Shown here piece after piece: positions 1 through 7,340 of a DNA stretch of 44,620 nt. Each line of letters opens with the position of its first letter. Positions within the stretch are counted from its first letter, which is position 1. The DNA is from Bacillota bacterium (GTDB lineage Bacteria > Bacillota > Dethiobacteria > DTU022), in assembly GCA_018400435.1 (NCBI GenBank), contig JAGYMW010000007.1, forward strand, positions 1 through 44,620. The letters are read 5' to 3'. Position numbers and translations under genes: made by a program. Under the pieces are notes generated by a model, which did no database searches, had not been told where the DNA came from, and saw only the letters and a list, made by a program, of their open reading frames with translations.

Positions 1-132
1 AGGAGTTTCTGCTTTTTCCAGTTCCGTTAAATCACCGGGGCGCATGGGCAAACCGCCCAGTCCGTCCATTACCAGCAGGACCATTTTGCTTCCCGCCGGT
101 TTAATCAACTGTTTTATGGTTTGAAAAGCCAT
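1..132 (-). CDS. apgM: 2,3-bisphosphoglycerate-independent phosphoglycerate mutase, archaeal type (N-terminal part)
   Basis: Only the first 44 codons lie in the window; the gene runs off the left edge. The enzyme interconverts 3- and 2-phosphoglycerate in glycolysis. The visible part has the N-terminal strand of the alkaline-phosphatase-like fold, VLLVMDGLGGLP at residues 18-29, whose Asp is a metal ligand in this superfamily, followed by the LTELEKAETP segment typical of the archaeal-type (ApgM) family, which is also common in clostridia and Thermotoga-like bacteria. The ATG start follows an AAGGAAGGG ribosome binding site. The family call rests on the N-terminus alone; a related phosphonoacetate hydrolase-like protein cannot be fully excluded. 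Confidence 0.75.
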   Translation of the reverse strand, partial: MAFQTIKQLIKPAGSKMVLLVMDGLGGLPMRPGDLTELEKAETP

Positions 133-232
133 CTTAAATCCCTTCCTTTTTTTACTCCGCCATCAAAGATCGGAGCCTACTTAAACCATTGTGACCTGCC
201 GGGAGAAGTCTGTATCTGTAACCTATATTGTA

Positions 233-261
233 ATTATAGCAAATCGGCGGTAAAGCAGCAA
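233..261 (-). promoter_or_regulatory. promoter of the phosphoglycerate mutase gene
   Basis: Read on the minus strand, TTGCTG (256-261) is followed after 17 bases by TATAAT (233-238), which is preceded by TG one base upstream, giving an extended -10. It lies about 100 bases before the mutase start. A second TATAAT with an extended -10 TG reads on the plus strand at 277-282, so two promoters are back to back here. Confidence 0.5.
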
Positions 262-314
262 AAGCAGGCATTATGTTATAATATACCAGTTTAGTTTAAA
301 AGGTTTGTATCGAA

Positions 315-533
315 TTGCATAAATATTATCTATCACCCGGGCAAAAAGAGGATCTCTGCATAAACATTAATATTGCCCGGGCTTCCTTGAAGCGGGCCCT
401 GACCGAATATAATTTGGCTGGGGGTGCCCGGAATAATCCAGCCAGTCTGAGTGCACCTGATAGTCGAATAAAAGTGGCCTTTGATCCGGCATGGTTGACA
501 TACAGCAGTCAGTTTCCTAAAATAACGTTATAA
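315..533 (+). CDS. small hypothetical protein, possibly Spo0E-like
   Basis: A 72-residue reading frame with a TTG start, an AAAAGG ribosome binding site about 11 bases upstream and an extended -10 TATAAT at 277-282. I do not recognise it firmly. Its first half (residues 10-35, rich in Ile, Leu, Ala and Arg) could form a helix followed by a turn and a second stretch, as in the small helical-hairpin Spo0E aspartyl-phosphate phosphatases. However, the family's SQ-x-L-D signature is not clearly present, so the resemblance is weak. It lies between the divergent mutase gene and the GH65 gene and could also be a chance frame. Confidence 0.35.
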   Translation: MHKYYLSPGQKEDLCININIARASLKRALTEYNLAGGARNNPASLSAPDSRIKVAFDPAWLTYSSQFPKITL

Positions 534-666
534 GTAGCAGGAAGTAAATGCCTGCTGCCATTTATTTTTGTTGCTTATGGAGAAATGTTCGGTCTTATTA
601 TAGATAGTGATTATTTATGCTTCCGGTGTTAAATTATTTTATCGAAAAGGGGTTTCCAGATTAATT

Positions 667-3039
667 GTGAACTTTTTGAAACATGAACTGCCGCCATTTT
701 ACTCCACGCATCCATGGAAAGTCACAGAAGAAAAATTTTCTCTTGAACACAACCTGCTTAGCGAGACGATATTTTCTCTCAGCAATGGCTACATTGGCAT
801 TCGAGGCAGTTTTGAAGAAGGATTATTCTATTACCCGGGCCGTTCCATCAGGGGAACGTACATCAATGGTTTTTACGAATCGGTGCCTATCCCTCATGCT
901 GAAAGAGGTTACGGTTATGCCATGAATACGCAGACCATGCTCAATGTCACCGATAGCGGAATCATTGAACTTTTCATTGAAGGCGAACGCTTCACCCTGG
1001 ACAGCGGAACAATAATATATTTTAAACGGGTCCTGAATATGAAAGAAGGCTGTTTGAACAGAGAAATAATTTGGCGTTCCCCCGCCGGCCGTGAGGTTAT
1101 GATTAAAATCAAGCGCCTGGCTTCTTTTATGCACCGCCATCTTATTGCTTACTATTATCGGGTTCAACCACTTAATTTTTCTGGTGAAATTACTATCTGT
1201 TCCTCAGGGGACGGGGGTGTTGACAATCATACCCATGAGGAATACGATCCCCGCTATTCCGCCTCGCTCGGCGATCTGCGTATGAGGGTGCGTGGAATTG
1301 AGGTTAAAGAGAGAGGAGCAGTGATTACCCAGTATACCGTTCGTTCAAAGCTGGAGATGGTTTGTGCGGTTGAAAACTGTATCAACGGTGGTAAAATTTT
1401 GGCAGCCGAAACAAAACGTCCAAATGACAAGAAAGCAACAACAACATTCAGGCTCAAGGTTTATCAGGGAGAGGATGTTATCCTTGAAAAATATACAGCC
1501 TACTACACATCGAGAGATTACCCTGCGGAGAAGCTGCCCGGACTGGCCTGGGAGATGGTCACAAATGCCAGGGAAATGGGAATGGATGATCTTTCCGCCG
1601 GCCAGGAAAAGTGCTGCCGCCGCTACTGGGAAAATTTAGGTCTGAAAATCGAAGGTGATCCTGTAGTTGAGCAGGGACTTCGTTTTAACCTTTTTCACCT
1701 GCTTCAAGCTTCCGGTAGCAGAGGGCAAACGGGCATCGGGGCCAAGGGCCTGACCAGTGAAGGATATGACGGTCATTATTTCTGGGATATGGAGATTTAC
1801 ATGCTGCCCTTTTTCTCTGCTGTCAATCCCGGGCAGGCCCGCAGTCTGCTGAAATATCGCTACAGCATTCTCGATTACGCCAGGAAGAGAGCCCGGGAGC
1901 TCTCCCATGAAAGGGGGGCTCTATACCCGTGGCGGACGATTGCCGGTGAAGAAGGATCGTCTTACTTCCCGGCAAGTACAGCGCAGTATCATATAAATGC
2001 GGCCATAGCTTATGCAATATTTAAATATATTGATATTACCGGTGATTATTCACTGATGCTTGAGTTTGGCGCGGAAATTCTTTTTGAAACGGCACGGCTG
2101 TGGGAAGATCTCGGCACTTATGTGTCCCGTAAAAATAATCAATTTGGTTATAATGAAGTTACCGGCCCCGACGAGTATTCAGCTCTGGTTAACAATAACT
2201 GCTACACAAACCTGATGGCCCAGTGGCACCTGCGCTATGCAGCTGAAACGGCTCTCCTTCTGAAAAAAAAGCACCCGGAAGATTATCGCCGTCTCGCAGA
2301 AAAAATAGGTTTGTCAGAAGGAGAAATAAAATTATGGCAGCAGGCAGCAGAGGCCATGCTCATCCCTTATGACGAGGCCATGCTTATTCACCCCCAGGAC
2401 GAAGGGTTTCTGGATAAGCAGGTATGGGATTTTGCGTCTACACCTGCCGAAAAATATCCCCTCCTGCTTCACTATCATCCGCTGGTTATCTACCGGTTCC
2501 AGGTTTGTAAACAGCCCGATGTGATTCTGGCCCATCTTCTTCTGGGTGATCGTTTCAGCATTGAACAGAAGCGGCGTGATTACAACTATTATGAACCTAT
2601 AACCACTCATGACTCGTCTTTGTCTCCTTCAATTTTCAGCATTGTTGCTTCGGAAGTGGGTTATGTGGAAGATGCCTATGGCTATTTTCATATCTCAGCC
2701 AGGCTCGATTTGGATAACCTGATGAAGGGAACCCATAACGGAGTGCATATGGCCAACATGGCAGGATCCTGGCTGTGCCTGGTCAGCGGTTTTGCCGGTA
2801 TGCGGATCAGTAATGGCAGGCCCTGTTTCCATCCTTATCTGCCGGAAAAGCTGTCCGGGTACAGTTTTAGAATACAATCTGGGAATAGCCTGCTGCAGAT
2901 CTCGGTAAACATTGAAGGAGTTACATACGAACTGGTTAAAGGTGAGAGCATCAGTTTCGCTCACTGCGGAAATAAGATCATCCTTTCAAAGGGAGAAAAA
3001 GTTACCCGTGGATTAAGAGAAGACCTGCAGGACAGTTAA
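667..3039 (+). CDS. glycoside hydrolase family 65 disaccharide phosphorylase (trehalose/maltose/kojibiose type)
   Basis: About 790 residues, the normal length for GH65 inverting phosphorylases, which split an alpha-linked glucose disaccharide with phosphate to give beta-glucose 1-phosphate and glucose in the cytoplasm. Seen: the N-terminal beta-sandwich motif SNGYIGIRGSFEEG, the (alpha/alpha)6 barrel with GPDEY, whose Glu503 matches the family's general acid, the KQPDV motif near residue 615, and THDSSLS at 647-653, the phosphate-binding region. The frame is open from a GTG at 607, but that has no ribosome binding site; the GTG at 667 has AAAAGGGG 14 bases upstream and gives a family-like N-terminus. 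The gene 20 bases downstream is beta-phosphoglucomutase, the usual partner. The neighbouring trehalose synthase suggests trehalose as substrate; maltose, kojibiose or nigerose cannot be excluded from sequence. Confidence 0.9.
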   Translation: MNFLKHELPPFYSTHPWKVTEEKFSLEHNLLSETIFSLSNGYIGIRGSFEEGLFYYPGRSIRGTYINGFYESVPIPHAERGYGYAMNTQTMLNVTDSGIIELFIEGERFTLDSGTIIYFKRVLNMKEGCLNREIIWRSPAGREVMIKIKRLASFMHRHLIAYYYRVQPLNFSGEITICSSGDGGVDNHTHEEYDPRYSASLGDLRMRVRGIEVKERGAVITQYTVRSKLEMVCAVENCINGGKILAAETKRPNDKKATTTFRLKVYQGEDVILEKYTAYYTSRDYPAEKLPGLAWEMVTNAREMGMDDLSAGQEKCCRRYWENLGLKIEGDPVVEQGLRFNLFHLLQASGSRGQTGIGAKGLTSEGYDGHYFWDMEIYMLPFFSAVNPGQARSLLKYRYSILDYARKRARELSHERGALYPWRTIAGEEGSSYFPASTAQYHINAAIAYAIFKYIDITGDYSLMLEFGAEILFETARLWEDLGTYVSRKNNQFGYNEVTGPDEYSALVNNNCYTNLMAQWHLRYAAETALLLKKKHPEDYRRLAEKIGLSEGEIKLWQQAAEAMLIPYDEAMLIHPQDEGFLDKQVWDFASTPAEKYPLLLHYHPLVIYRFQVCKQPDVILAHLLLGDRFSIEQKRRDYNYYEPITTHDSSLSPSIFSIVASEVGYVEDAYGYFHISARLDLDNLMKGTHNGVHMANMAGSWLCLVSGFAGMRISNGRPCFHPYLPEKLSGYSFRIQSGNSLLQISVNIEGVTYELVKGESISFAHCGNKIILSKGEKVTRGLREDLQDS

Positions 3040-3059
3040 TACAAGGAGATAAATACACG

Positions 3060-3755
3060 ATGGTTCATCAAGGAAACAGGAAGCGGCAGGAAGCCGAACA
3101 GGCCAAGATAAAAATTAGAGCTTTTATCTTTGATCTGGACGGTGTGCTGACCGATACTGCTGAATACCATTACCGGGCCTGGAAGCGCCTGGCTGATGAG
3201 GAAAGAGTCCCGTTTACGAGAAATGATAACGAGAAACTGCGCGGTATTTCCCGCAGGGCCTCGCTCAATCTTATATTTCAGGAACGCAAACTCACTGAAT
3301 ACAAAGCTCTTGAGCTGATGGATCGCAAAAATGGCTATTACCGGGAGTACCTCAATAACATTACAACCGGAGATTTGCTACCGGGTGTGATCGAACTGCT
3401 CGGCAAACTGCAGGCCAGAGGTTGCCGGCTGGCTATGGCTTCCGCCAGTAAGAATGCCTCCACGGTCATAGAGCAGCTCAATATAGCTTCATATTTCGAT
3501 GCTATTGCTGATGGAAACAGTGTTAAAAAGACAAAGCCTGCCCCGGACCTTTTCCTTTACGCCGCTAATCAGCTTGGCCTGCTTCCCGAAAACTGCCTGG
3601 TGGTAGAAGATGCAGAAGCGGGTATTGTCGCCGCCCGGGTTGCCGGGATGGTGACAATAGGAATTGGCCCTCCCGAAAGGGTAGGAGAGGCCGATTACGT
3701 ATATCCTTCTGTGGAGGCAATCGAGCTCGATGATATTCAGGGGATAGGATGTTAA
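3060..3755 (+). CDS. pgmB: beta-phosphoglucomutase (HAD superfamily)
   Basis: A 231-residue HAD-fold enzyme that turns beta-glucose 1-phosphate from the upstream phosphorylase into glucose 6-phosphate for glycolysis. The N-terminal FDLDGVLTD carries the nucleophile Asp25 and the acid/base Asp27; SASKNA (motif II), the KTKPAPDLF loop (motif III Lys) and VVEDAEAG (motif IV acidic residues) follow in order. A helical cap domain lies between, with RGISRRASL as in beta-PGM. About 16 residues precede the usual start (basic, glutamine-rich). The ATG has an AAGGAGAT ribosome binding site and lies 20 bases after the GH65 stop, so the two are co-transcribed. It converges on the trehalose synthase gene, 20 bases away. 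Confidence 0.92.
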   Translation: MVHQGNRKRQEAEQAKIKIRAFIFDLDGVLTDTAEYHYRAWKRLADEERVPFTRNDNEKLRGISRRASLNLIFQERKLTEYKALELMDRKNGYYREYLNNITTGDLLPGVIELLGKLQARGCRLAMASASKNASTVIEQLNIASYFDAIADGNSVKKTKPAPDLFLYAANQLGLLPENCLVVEDAEAGIVAARVAGMVTIGIGPPERVGEADYVYPSVEAIELDDIQGIGC

Positions 3756-3775
3756 CCCGACCCGCGTTTAAAGAC

Positions 3776-6004
3776 CTATTGATTGACCGCGATCAAACTT
3801 CTCAAGATGTTTTTCAATTTCTCGGGTGATTCCAGAAAATAGCGGGCTCTGGTGAAGGGCACGAAACCAACCTTGATGCTCCATGCTTTCTCCGGGAGGA
3901 CGGCAAATATGTCTTCGTCTGTCCAGTCGTCACCGGCGGCCATGATAAAATCCCACTGTTGTTCGTCCCCCAGCCAGTGAAGTGCCGCGTTCCCTTTGTT
4001 AACGCCCATCGGTTTGATCTCGAGGACTTTGTTGCCCTGTAGAATCTGCAGGTCGGTTCCGGCAAGGATATCATGCAAGGCGTCCATCAATTCCTTTGAA
4101 CGAAGGTCACCGAGAGCCGGATCCGCTTTCCGGTAATGCCAGGCCAGAGCAAAAGCCTTTTCCTCGACAAATGAACCGGGGGTTCTCACACTGAATGTTC
4201 TAAGGATTGGATAAATATTTTTTTTCCAGTCGTCGGTTAGCCCTGCAGTCGACAGCTGCCAGGTCTCTGCATTTTTAACCTGCATCCAGGTGCCGTGTTC
4301 AGCCACCATTTCCACCCCGGTATCATTTAGCCACCTGGAGAGACATTCTTTATCCCGGCCACTGACGATTACGACAGAGTTTTTGGGATCTTCCTGTAGC
4401 TTGGTGAGCAGGTCAAGCAGTTCCGGGTCTGGTTGGGCCAGTTCAGGTCTTTTTTCCAAATATACAAGGGTACCGTCATAATCGAGCATCAGCAGCCGCC
4501 TGGAAGCTTTTTCATAATTATCTTTCAGTGTTTGTTGATGTTTATCAGTCAGGAAATATTGTCTGTTGAGTTCCTGTTTTTCTTCGGTTTCGGCCAAATG
4601 GTTGATGAAATCTTCAGTCCAGCGAAATACATTATATTCTTTTATCCTTCCGGCCATGTGGCATACGGAGTTCTTCACTTCTTTTTCCGGGACAGACAGC
4701 CCCCTGGCGATGGCATCCGCCGTCATTTCAATATCGTTTGGATTAACAATGATTGCTTCTCCCAGTTCAGCTGCCGAACCGGCCGTTTCACTGAGCACCA
4801 GGGCACCTTTTCCGCTCTCGCATTGACAGGCTAAATATTCTTTGGCCACCAGGTTCATCCCGTCTCTCAGGGGGGTGACAAGGGCCAGGTCAGCGGCACT
4901 GTAAAGCGAGATTAGTTCTTCGAACGGAAGGGAACGATACATATAAAGGATAGGCTGCCATTCAGGGGTATCAAAGCGGCCGTTTATGCGGCCGACCAGC
5001 TCATCGATCTCCTTCTTGAGGAGCCTGTATTCCTGGACCTTGCTCCTCGAAGGGACGCACAGGAAGACATAGGTAATCTTTTTGTGCCAGTACGGGTGGC
5101 GTTCAAGGAATAGTTCAAAGGCCCTGAGCCTTTCGGGAATACCCTTCGTAAAATCGAGACGGTCAACGGAGAGGATAATTTTTTCCGTCTGCAGCTTTTT
5201 CTGCAGCCGTTTAACCTTTTTCTCGACTTTTGGTGATTTGGCTGTTTCTGAAAATTTATCTGCGTCGATGCCCATGGGGAAAGTATCTACTTTGACCATA
5301 CGGTTGTCGGTGATCACCTGTCCGTAAACCTGTTCCAGGCCCAGGATACGCAGGCAGCAACTGAGAAAATGCCTGGTATAATCATAAGTATGAAAGCCGA
5401 TTAAATCTGCACCGAGCATTCCCCGTAAGATTTTTTCCCTCCAGGGGAGGTGGCGGAAAATTTCCATGGAAGGAAAGGGAATGTGCAGGAAGAACCCGAT
5501 TGTTGTATCAGGTGTTTCCCGGCGAAGCATTCCTGGAAGCAGCAACAAATGATAGTCGTGTACCCAGACCATATCTCCCGGTTTAATTACCTCCAAGATC
5601 CTGTCGCAGAAGATCTGGTTGACGTGTTTGTAAGTTTCCCATTCTGATGGATCATAGGTGCAATAAGTGGAAAAATAATGGAACAAAGGCCACAGGGTTC
5701 GGTTGCTGAACCCGTAATAATATTTCTTTAACTCGGTATCCGAGAGGAAAACAGGCAGGCAGTTATAATCGCTGCGGAGGATATTTTCAATTTCTGATTT
5801 ACTCTTCTGGTTGCCTGGTTTAATGCCTGGCCAGCCGACCCATAAGCCGTTTTGCTGCTTGTGAAATGAAGAGAGGCCGGTGGCCAGACCGCCCACGCTG
5901 GGAAATATTTTCAGGGAACCCCTTTTGCGTGAAACGCTTACCGGTAGCCTGTTTGAAACAATAATTACCCTTTTGTCGTGAAGGTTATGTTCGCTATCAG
6001 TCAC
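3776..6004 (-). CDS. otsAB: bifunctional trehalose-6-phosphate synthase / trehalose-6-phosphate phosphatase (OtsA-OtsB fusion)
   Basis: A two-domain protein of 742 residues. Residues 10-475 are a GT20 glycosyltransferase (OtsA): SNRLPVSV, the GGLATGL loop, VHDYHLLLLPG near 148, RLDFTKG at 282-288 and PLRDGMNLVAKEY near 378. Residues 500-742 are a HAD phosphatase (OtsB) with DYDGT at 508-512, IVSGRD, and AAGDDWTDED near the end. It makes trehalose from a nucleotide-glucose and glucose 6-phosphate and dephosphorylates it in one chain. Separate otsA and otsB genes are usual in bacteria; the fusion is the less common layout. A GTG at 6013 is also in frame, but the GTG at 6004 has AGGTGAT at ideal spacing. 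The gene converges on pgmB. The product is most likely trehalose, a compatible solute. Confidence 0.9.
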   Translation of the reverse strand: MTDSEHNLHDKRVIIVSNRLPVSVSRKRGSLKIFPSVGGLATGLSSFHKQQNGLWVGWPGIKPGNQKSKSEIENILRSDYNCLPVFLSDTELKKYYYGFSNRTLWPLFHYFSTYCTYDPSEWETYKHVNQIFCDRILEVIKPGDMVWVHDYHLLLLPGMLRRETPDTTIGFFLHIPFPSMEIFRHLPWREKILRGMLGADLIGFHTYDYTRHFLSCCLRILGLEQVYGQVITDNRMVKVDTFPMGIDADKFSETAKSPKVEKKVKRLQKKLQTEKIILSVDRLDFTKGIPERLRAFELFLERHPYWHKKITYVFLCVPSRSKVQEYRLLKKEIDELVGRINGRFDTPEWQPILYMYRSLPFEELISLYSAADLALVTPLRDGMNLVAKEYLACQCESGKGALVLSETAGSAAELGEAIIVNPNDIEMTADAIARGLSVPEKEVKNSVCHMAGRIKEYNVFRWTEDFINHLAETEEKQELNRQYFLTDKHQQTLKDNYEKASRRLLMLDYDGTLVYLEKRPELAQPDPELLDLLTKLQEDPKNSVVIVSGRDKECLSRWLNDTGVEMVAEHGTWMQVKNAETWQLSTAGLTDDWKKNIYPILRTFSVRTPGSFVEEKAFALAWHYRKADPALGDLRSKELMDALHDILAGTDLQILQGNKVLEIKPMGVNKGNAALHWLGDEQQWDFIMAAGDDWTDEDIFAVLPEKAWSIKVGFVPFTRARYFLESPEKLKNILRSLIAVNQ

Positions 6005-6139
6005 CGGAATCACCTCGTTTAGTAGTGTATTTAATTTACTGTTACCGTTAATTTAATCATATCATATCGGCAATATCTATTAAACAAAGGGGCTGAAGGA
6101 CTGCCTGGTAGATAAAGATAAATTTTCCGCAAATAGATA

Positions 6140-6169
6140 TTGACATATACTCATTAGCAGGTGTATTCT
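6140..6169 (+). promoter_or_regulatory. promoter of the DUF5320 gene pair
   Basis: TTGACA at 6140-6145, an 18-base spacer and TATTCT at 6164-6169. It is the only strong candidate before the two small genes and would start a transcript near 6176 that carries the whole nested hairpin described at 6194-6252. Confidence 0.5.
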
Positions 6170-6193
6170 ATTTATAGATATATACCCGTTTTA

Positions 6194-6252
6194 ATTCCAC
6201 ACCTCTACAGGAGCCGACGGAAGTCGGTCGGAGGATAAAGTGAAAGTGGAAT
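6194..6252 (+). promoter_or_regulatory. structured 5' leader (three nested helices), function unknown
   Basis: Three nested complementary segments can be read directly: ATTCCAC 6194-6200 with GTGGAAT 6246-6252; CCTC 6202-6205 with GAGG 6231-6234; and CCGAC 6214-6218 with GTCGG 6223-6227, closing on a GGAA tetraloop. The element ends 37 bases before the ATG of the first DUF5320 gene and before its ribosome binding site. It matches no riboswitch class I can recognise. It could be a structured leader RNA, a cis-regulatory element or, less likely, a DNA operator. Confidence 0.4.
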
Positions 6253-6289
6253 AGGGGAAATGTTATATATCGGAAAGGAGGTATCAGCA

Positions 6290-6505
6290 ATGCCGGGATA
6301 TGATGGAACTGGTCCCTACGGAGGAGGACCGATGACCGGAAGGGGACTCGGTTATTGTGCGGTACCTGCTCAGCAGACGGGCTACAATCCTCCAGCTTAT
6401 GGATACGTGCCATATCGTGCTTACGGTCGGCCTCGTTTTGGCCTTGGTTTCGGACGTGGCTTGGGCAGAGGCAGGGGTCCTGGAGGCCGTGGATGGCGCA
6501 GTTAG
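6290..6505 (+). CDS. DUF5320-type small Gly/Arg-rich protein
   Basis: A 71-residue protein that opens with MPGYDGTGPYGGGPMTGRG, the signature of DUF5320 proteins, and ends in a tail made almost wholly of Gly, Arg and Phe. No membrane segment or enzyme motif is seen. The frame is open from 6260, but the ATG at 6290 has a perfect AAAGGAGGT ribosome binding site and gives the family's normal start. Such proteins are often encoded near dinitrogenase iron-molybdenum cofactor-like proteins and Mrp-type ATPases; neither is in this window. Function unknown. It is the first gene of a tandem pair. Confidence 0.75.
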   Translation: MPGYDGTGPYGGGPMTGRGLGYCAVPAQQTGYNPPAYGYVPYRAYGRPRFGLGFGRGLGRGRGPGGRGWRS

Positions 6506-6551
6506 TGGTAGCAGTAAAAAAATGATGCACTCTGAAAGGAGGTAGAAAGTT

Positions 6552-6842
6552 ATGCCGGGTGGAGACGGTACAGGCCCGATGGGCTATGGCTCGCGCACAG
6601 GAAGGGCAGCCGGTTATTGCTCCGGTTATGGCATGCCCGGTTTTGCTAATCCTATGCCCCGTCGTGGTTTTCGCGGTCGTGGTTATGGATATGGTTATGC
6701 CGCTCCGGGGTTTAACGCGGGAGCATATGCTGATGAAAAAGAGTTCCTGAAAGCACAGGCTGAATCCCTGAAAGAAGAAATAAGCACGCTGGAAGCCAGA
6801 CTTAAAGAGCTGGAAAAAACGGAACCAGAGAGCAAAGAATAA
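6552..6842 (+). CDS. DUF5320-type small protein with C-terminal coiled coil
   Basis: A 96-residue paralogue of the preceding gene. It starts with MPGGDGTGPMGYGSRTGR, has a Gly/Tyr/Arg-rich middle (residues 20-55), and ends in a charged heptad-like helix (about residues 60-96, alternating Leu/Ile with Glu/Lys) that probably forms a coiled coil. The first copy lacks this helix. The start has AAAGGAGGT seven bases upstream; the two genes are 46 bases apart and share one promoter. A 16-bp inverted repeat with a T-run follows. Function unknown; an oligomerising partner or metal-handling role is only a guess. Confidence 0.75.
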   Translation: MPGGDGTGPMGYGSRTGRAAGYCSGYGMPGFANPMPRRGFRGRGYGYGYAAPGFNAGAYADEKEFLKAQAESLKEEISTLEARLKELEKTEPESKE

Positions 6843-6882
6843 AGCGTGAAAAATTGGTTTTGTAATAAACAAAGCTAATCAG

Positions 6883-6940
6883 CACATAAGGTATATACTG
6901 TTACCAGGGTATATACCTTATGTGTTTTATACTTTTTATA
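6883..6940 (+). terminator. rho-independent terminator of the DUF5320 pair
   Basis: A perfect 16-bp inverted repeat (6883-6898 with 6909-6924, 10-base loop) followed by TTTTATACTTTTTATA. The stem is AT-rich but unbroken. It lies between the convergent DUF5320 and FmdB-like genes and could end transcription from both sides. Confidence 0.7.
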
Positions 6941-6995
6941 AGATCGGCAGCACCGGTAGTTGCACAGCAGGATATTAAAGTTGATCATATTCGGT

Positions 6996-7166
6996 TTAAT
7001 GCAGGTGGGTTGAGGCAATTACAATGGTGTTGCCAAAGTACTGGATCATATTATTGCTGCCGCATGACGGACAGGTGTGCCCCAGGCCTTTTTCTTTCTC
7101 GGCCAGGGATTCCCGTACCTCAGTTATTTTGCCGCAGTCCCGGCAAAGATACTCATAGGTTGGCAT
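6996..7166 (-). CDS. FmdB-family zinc-ribbon protein
   Basis: A 56-residue protein starting MPTYEYLCRDCGK and carrying a second CPSCG pair, so four cysteines in two knuckles form a zinc ribbon. This is the FmdB/CxxC_CxxC regulatory-protein family, named from a formylmethanofuran dehydrogenase locus; the biochemical role is unknown. The frame is open to 7184, but the ATG at 7166 has GGAGGA upstream and gives the family start. It stands alone and converges on the DUF5320 pair. Confidence 0.8.
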   Translation of the reverse strand: MPTYEYLCRDCGKITEVRESLAEKEKGLGHTCPSCGSNNMIQYFGNTIVIASTHLH

Positions 7167-7340
7167 AGATCCGATCCTCCTCAAAAGATTGTTGAGCAGA
7201 GTAATTGTTGGATTCCCTGGGGTAGAAACCCAAGGTTAATGTTGCAAATAATGCTTCGTTATTTTTATTTTCGACAGAGCGTCAAAAATTCCTCCTCCAG
7301 TTGTACCAAGGCTGTTGACCGGCCTCACCGATGTTTTCTT

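Noticed and set aside
6168-6872. Minus-strand frame of 234 codons
   Set aside because: It is antisense to the two DUF5320 genes, has no ribosome binding site, and its Ser/Thr/His-rich sequence is a by-product of their Gly/Arg codons.
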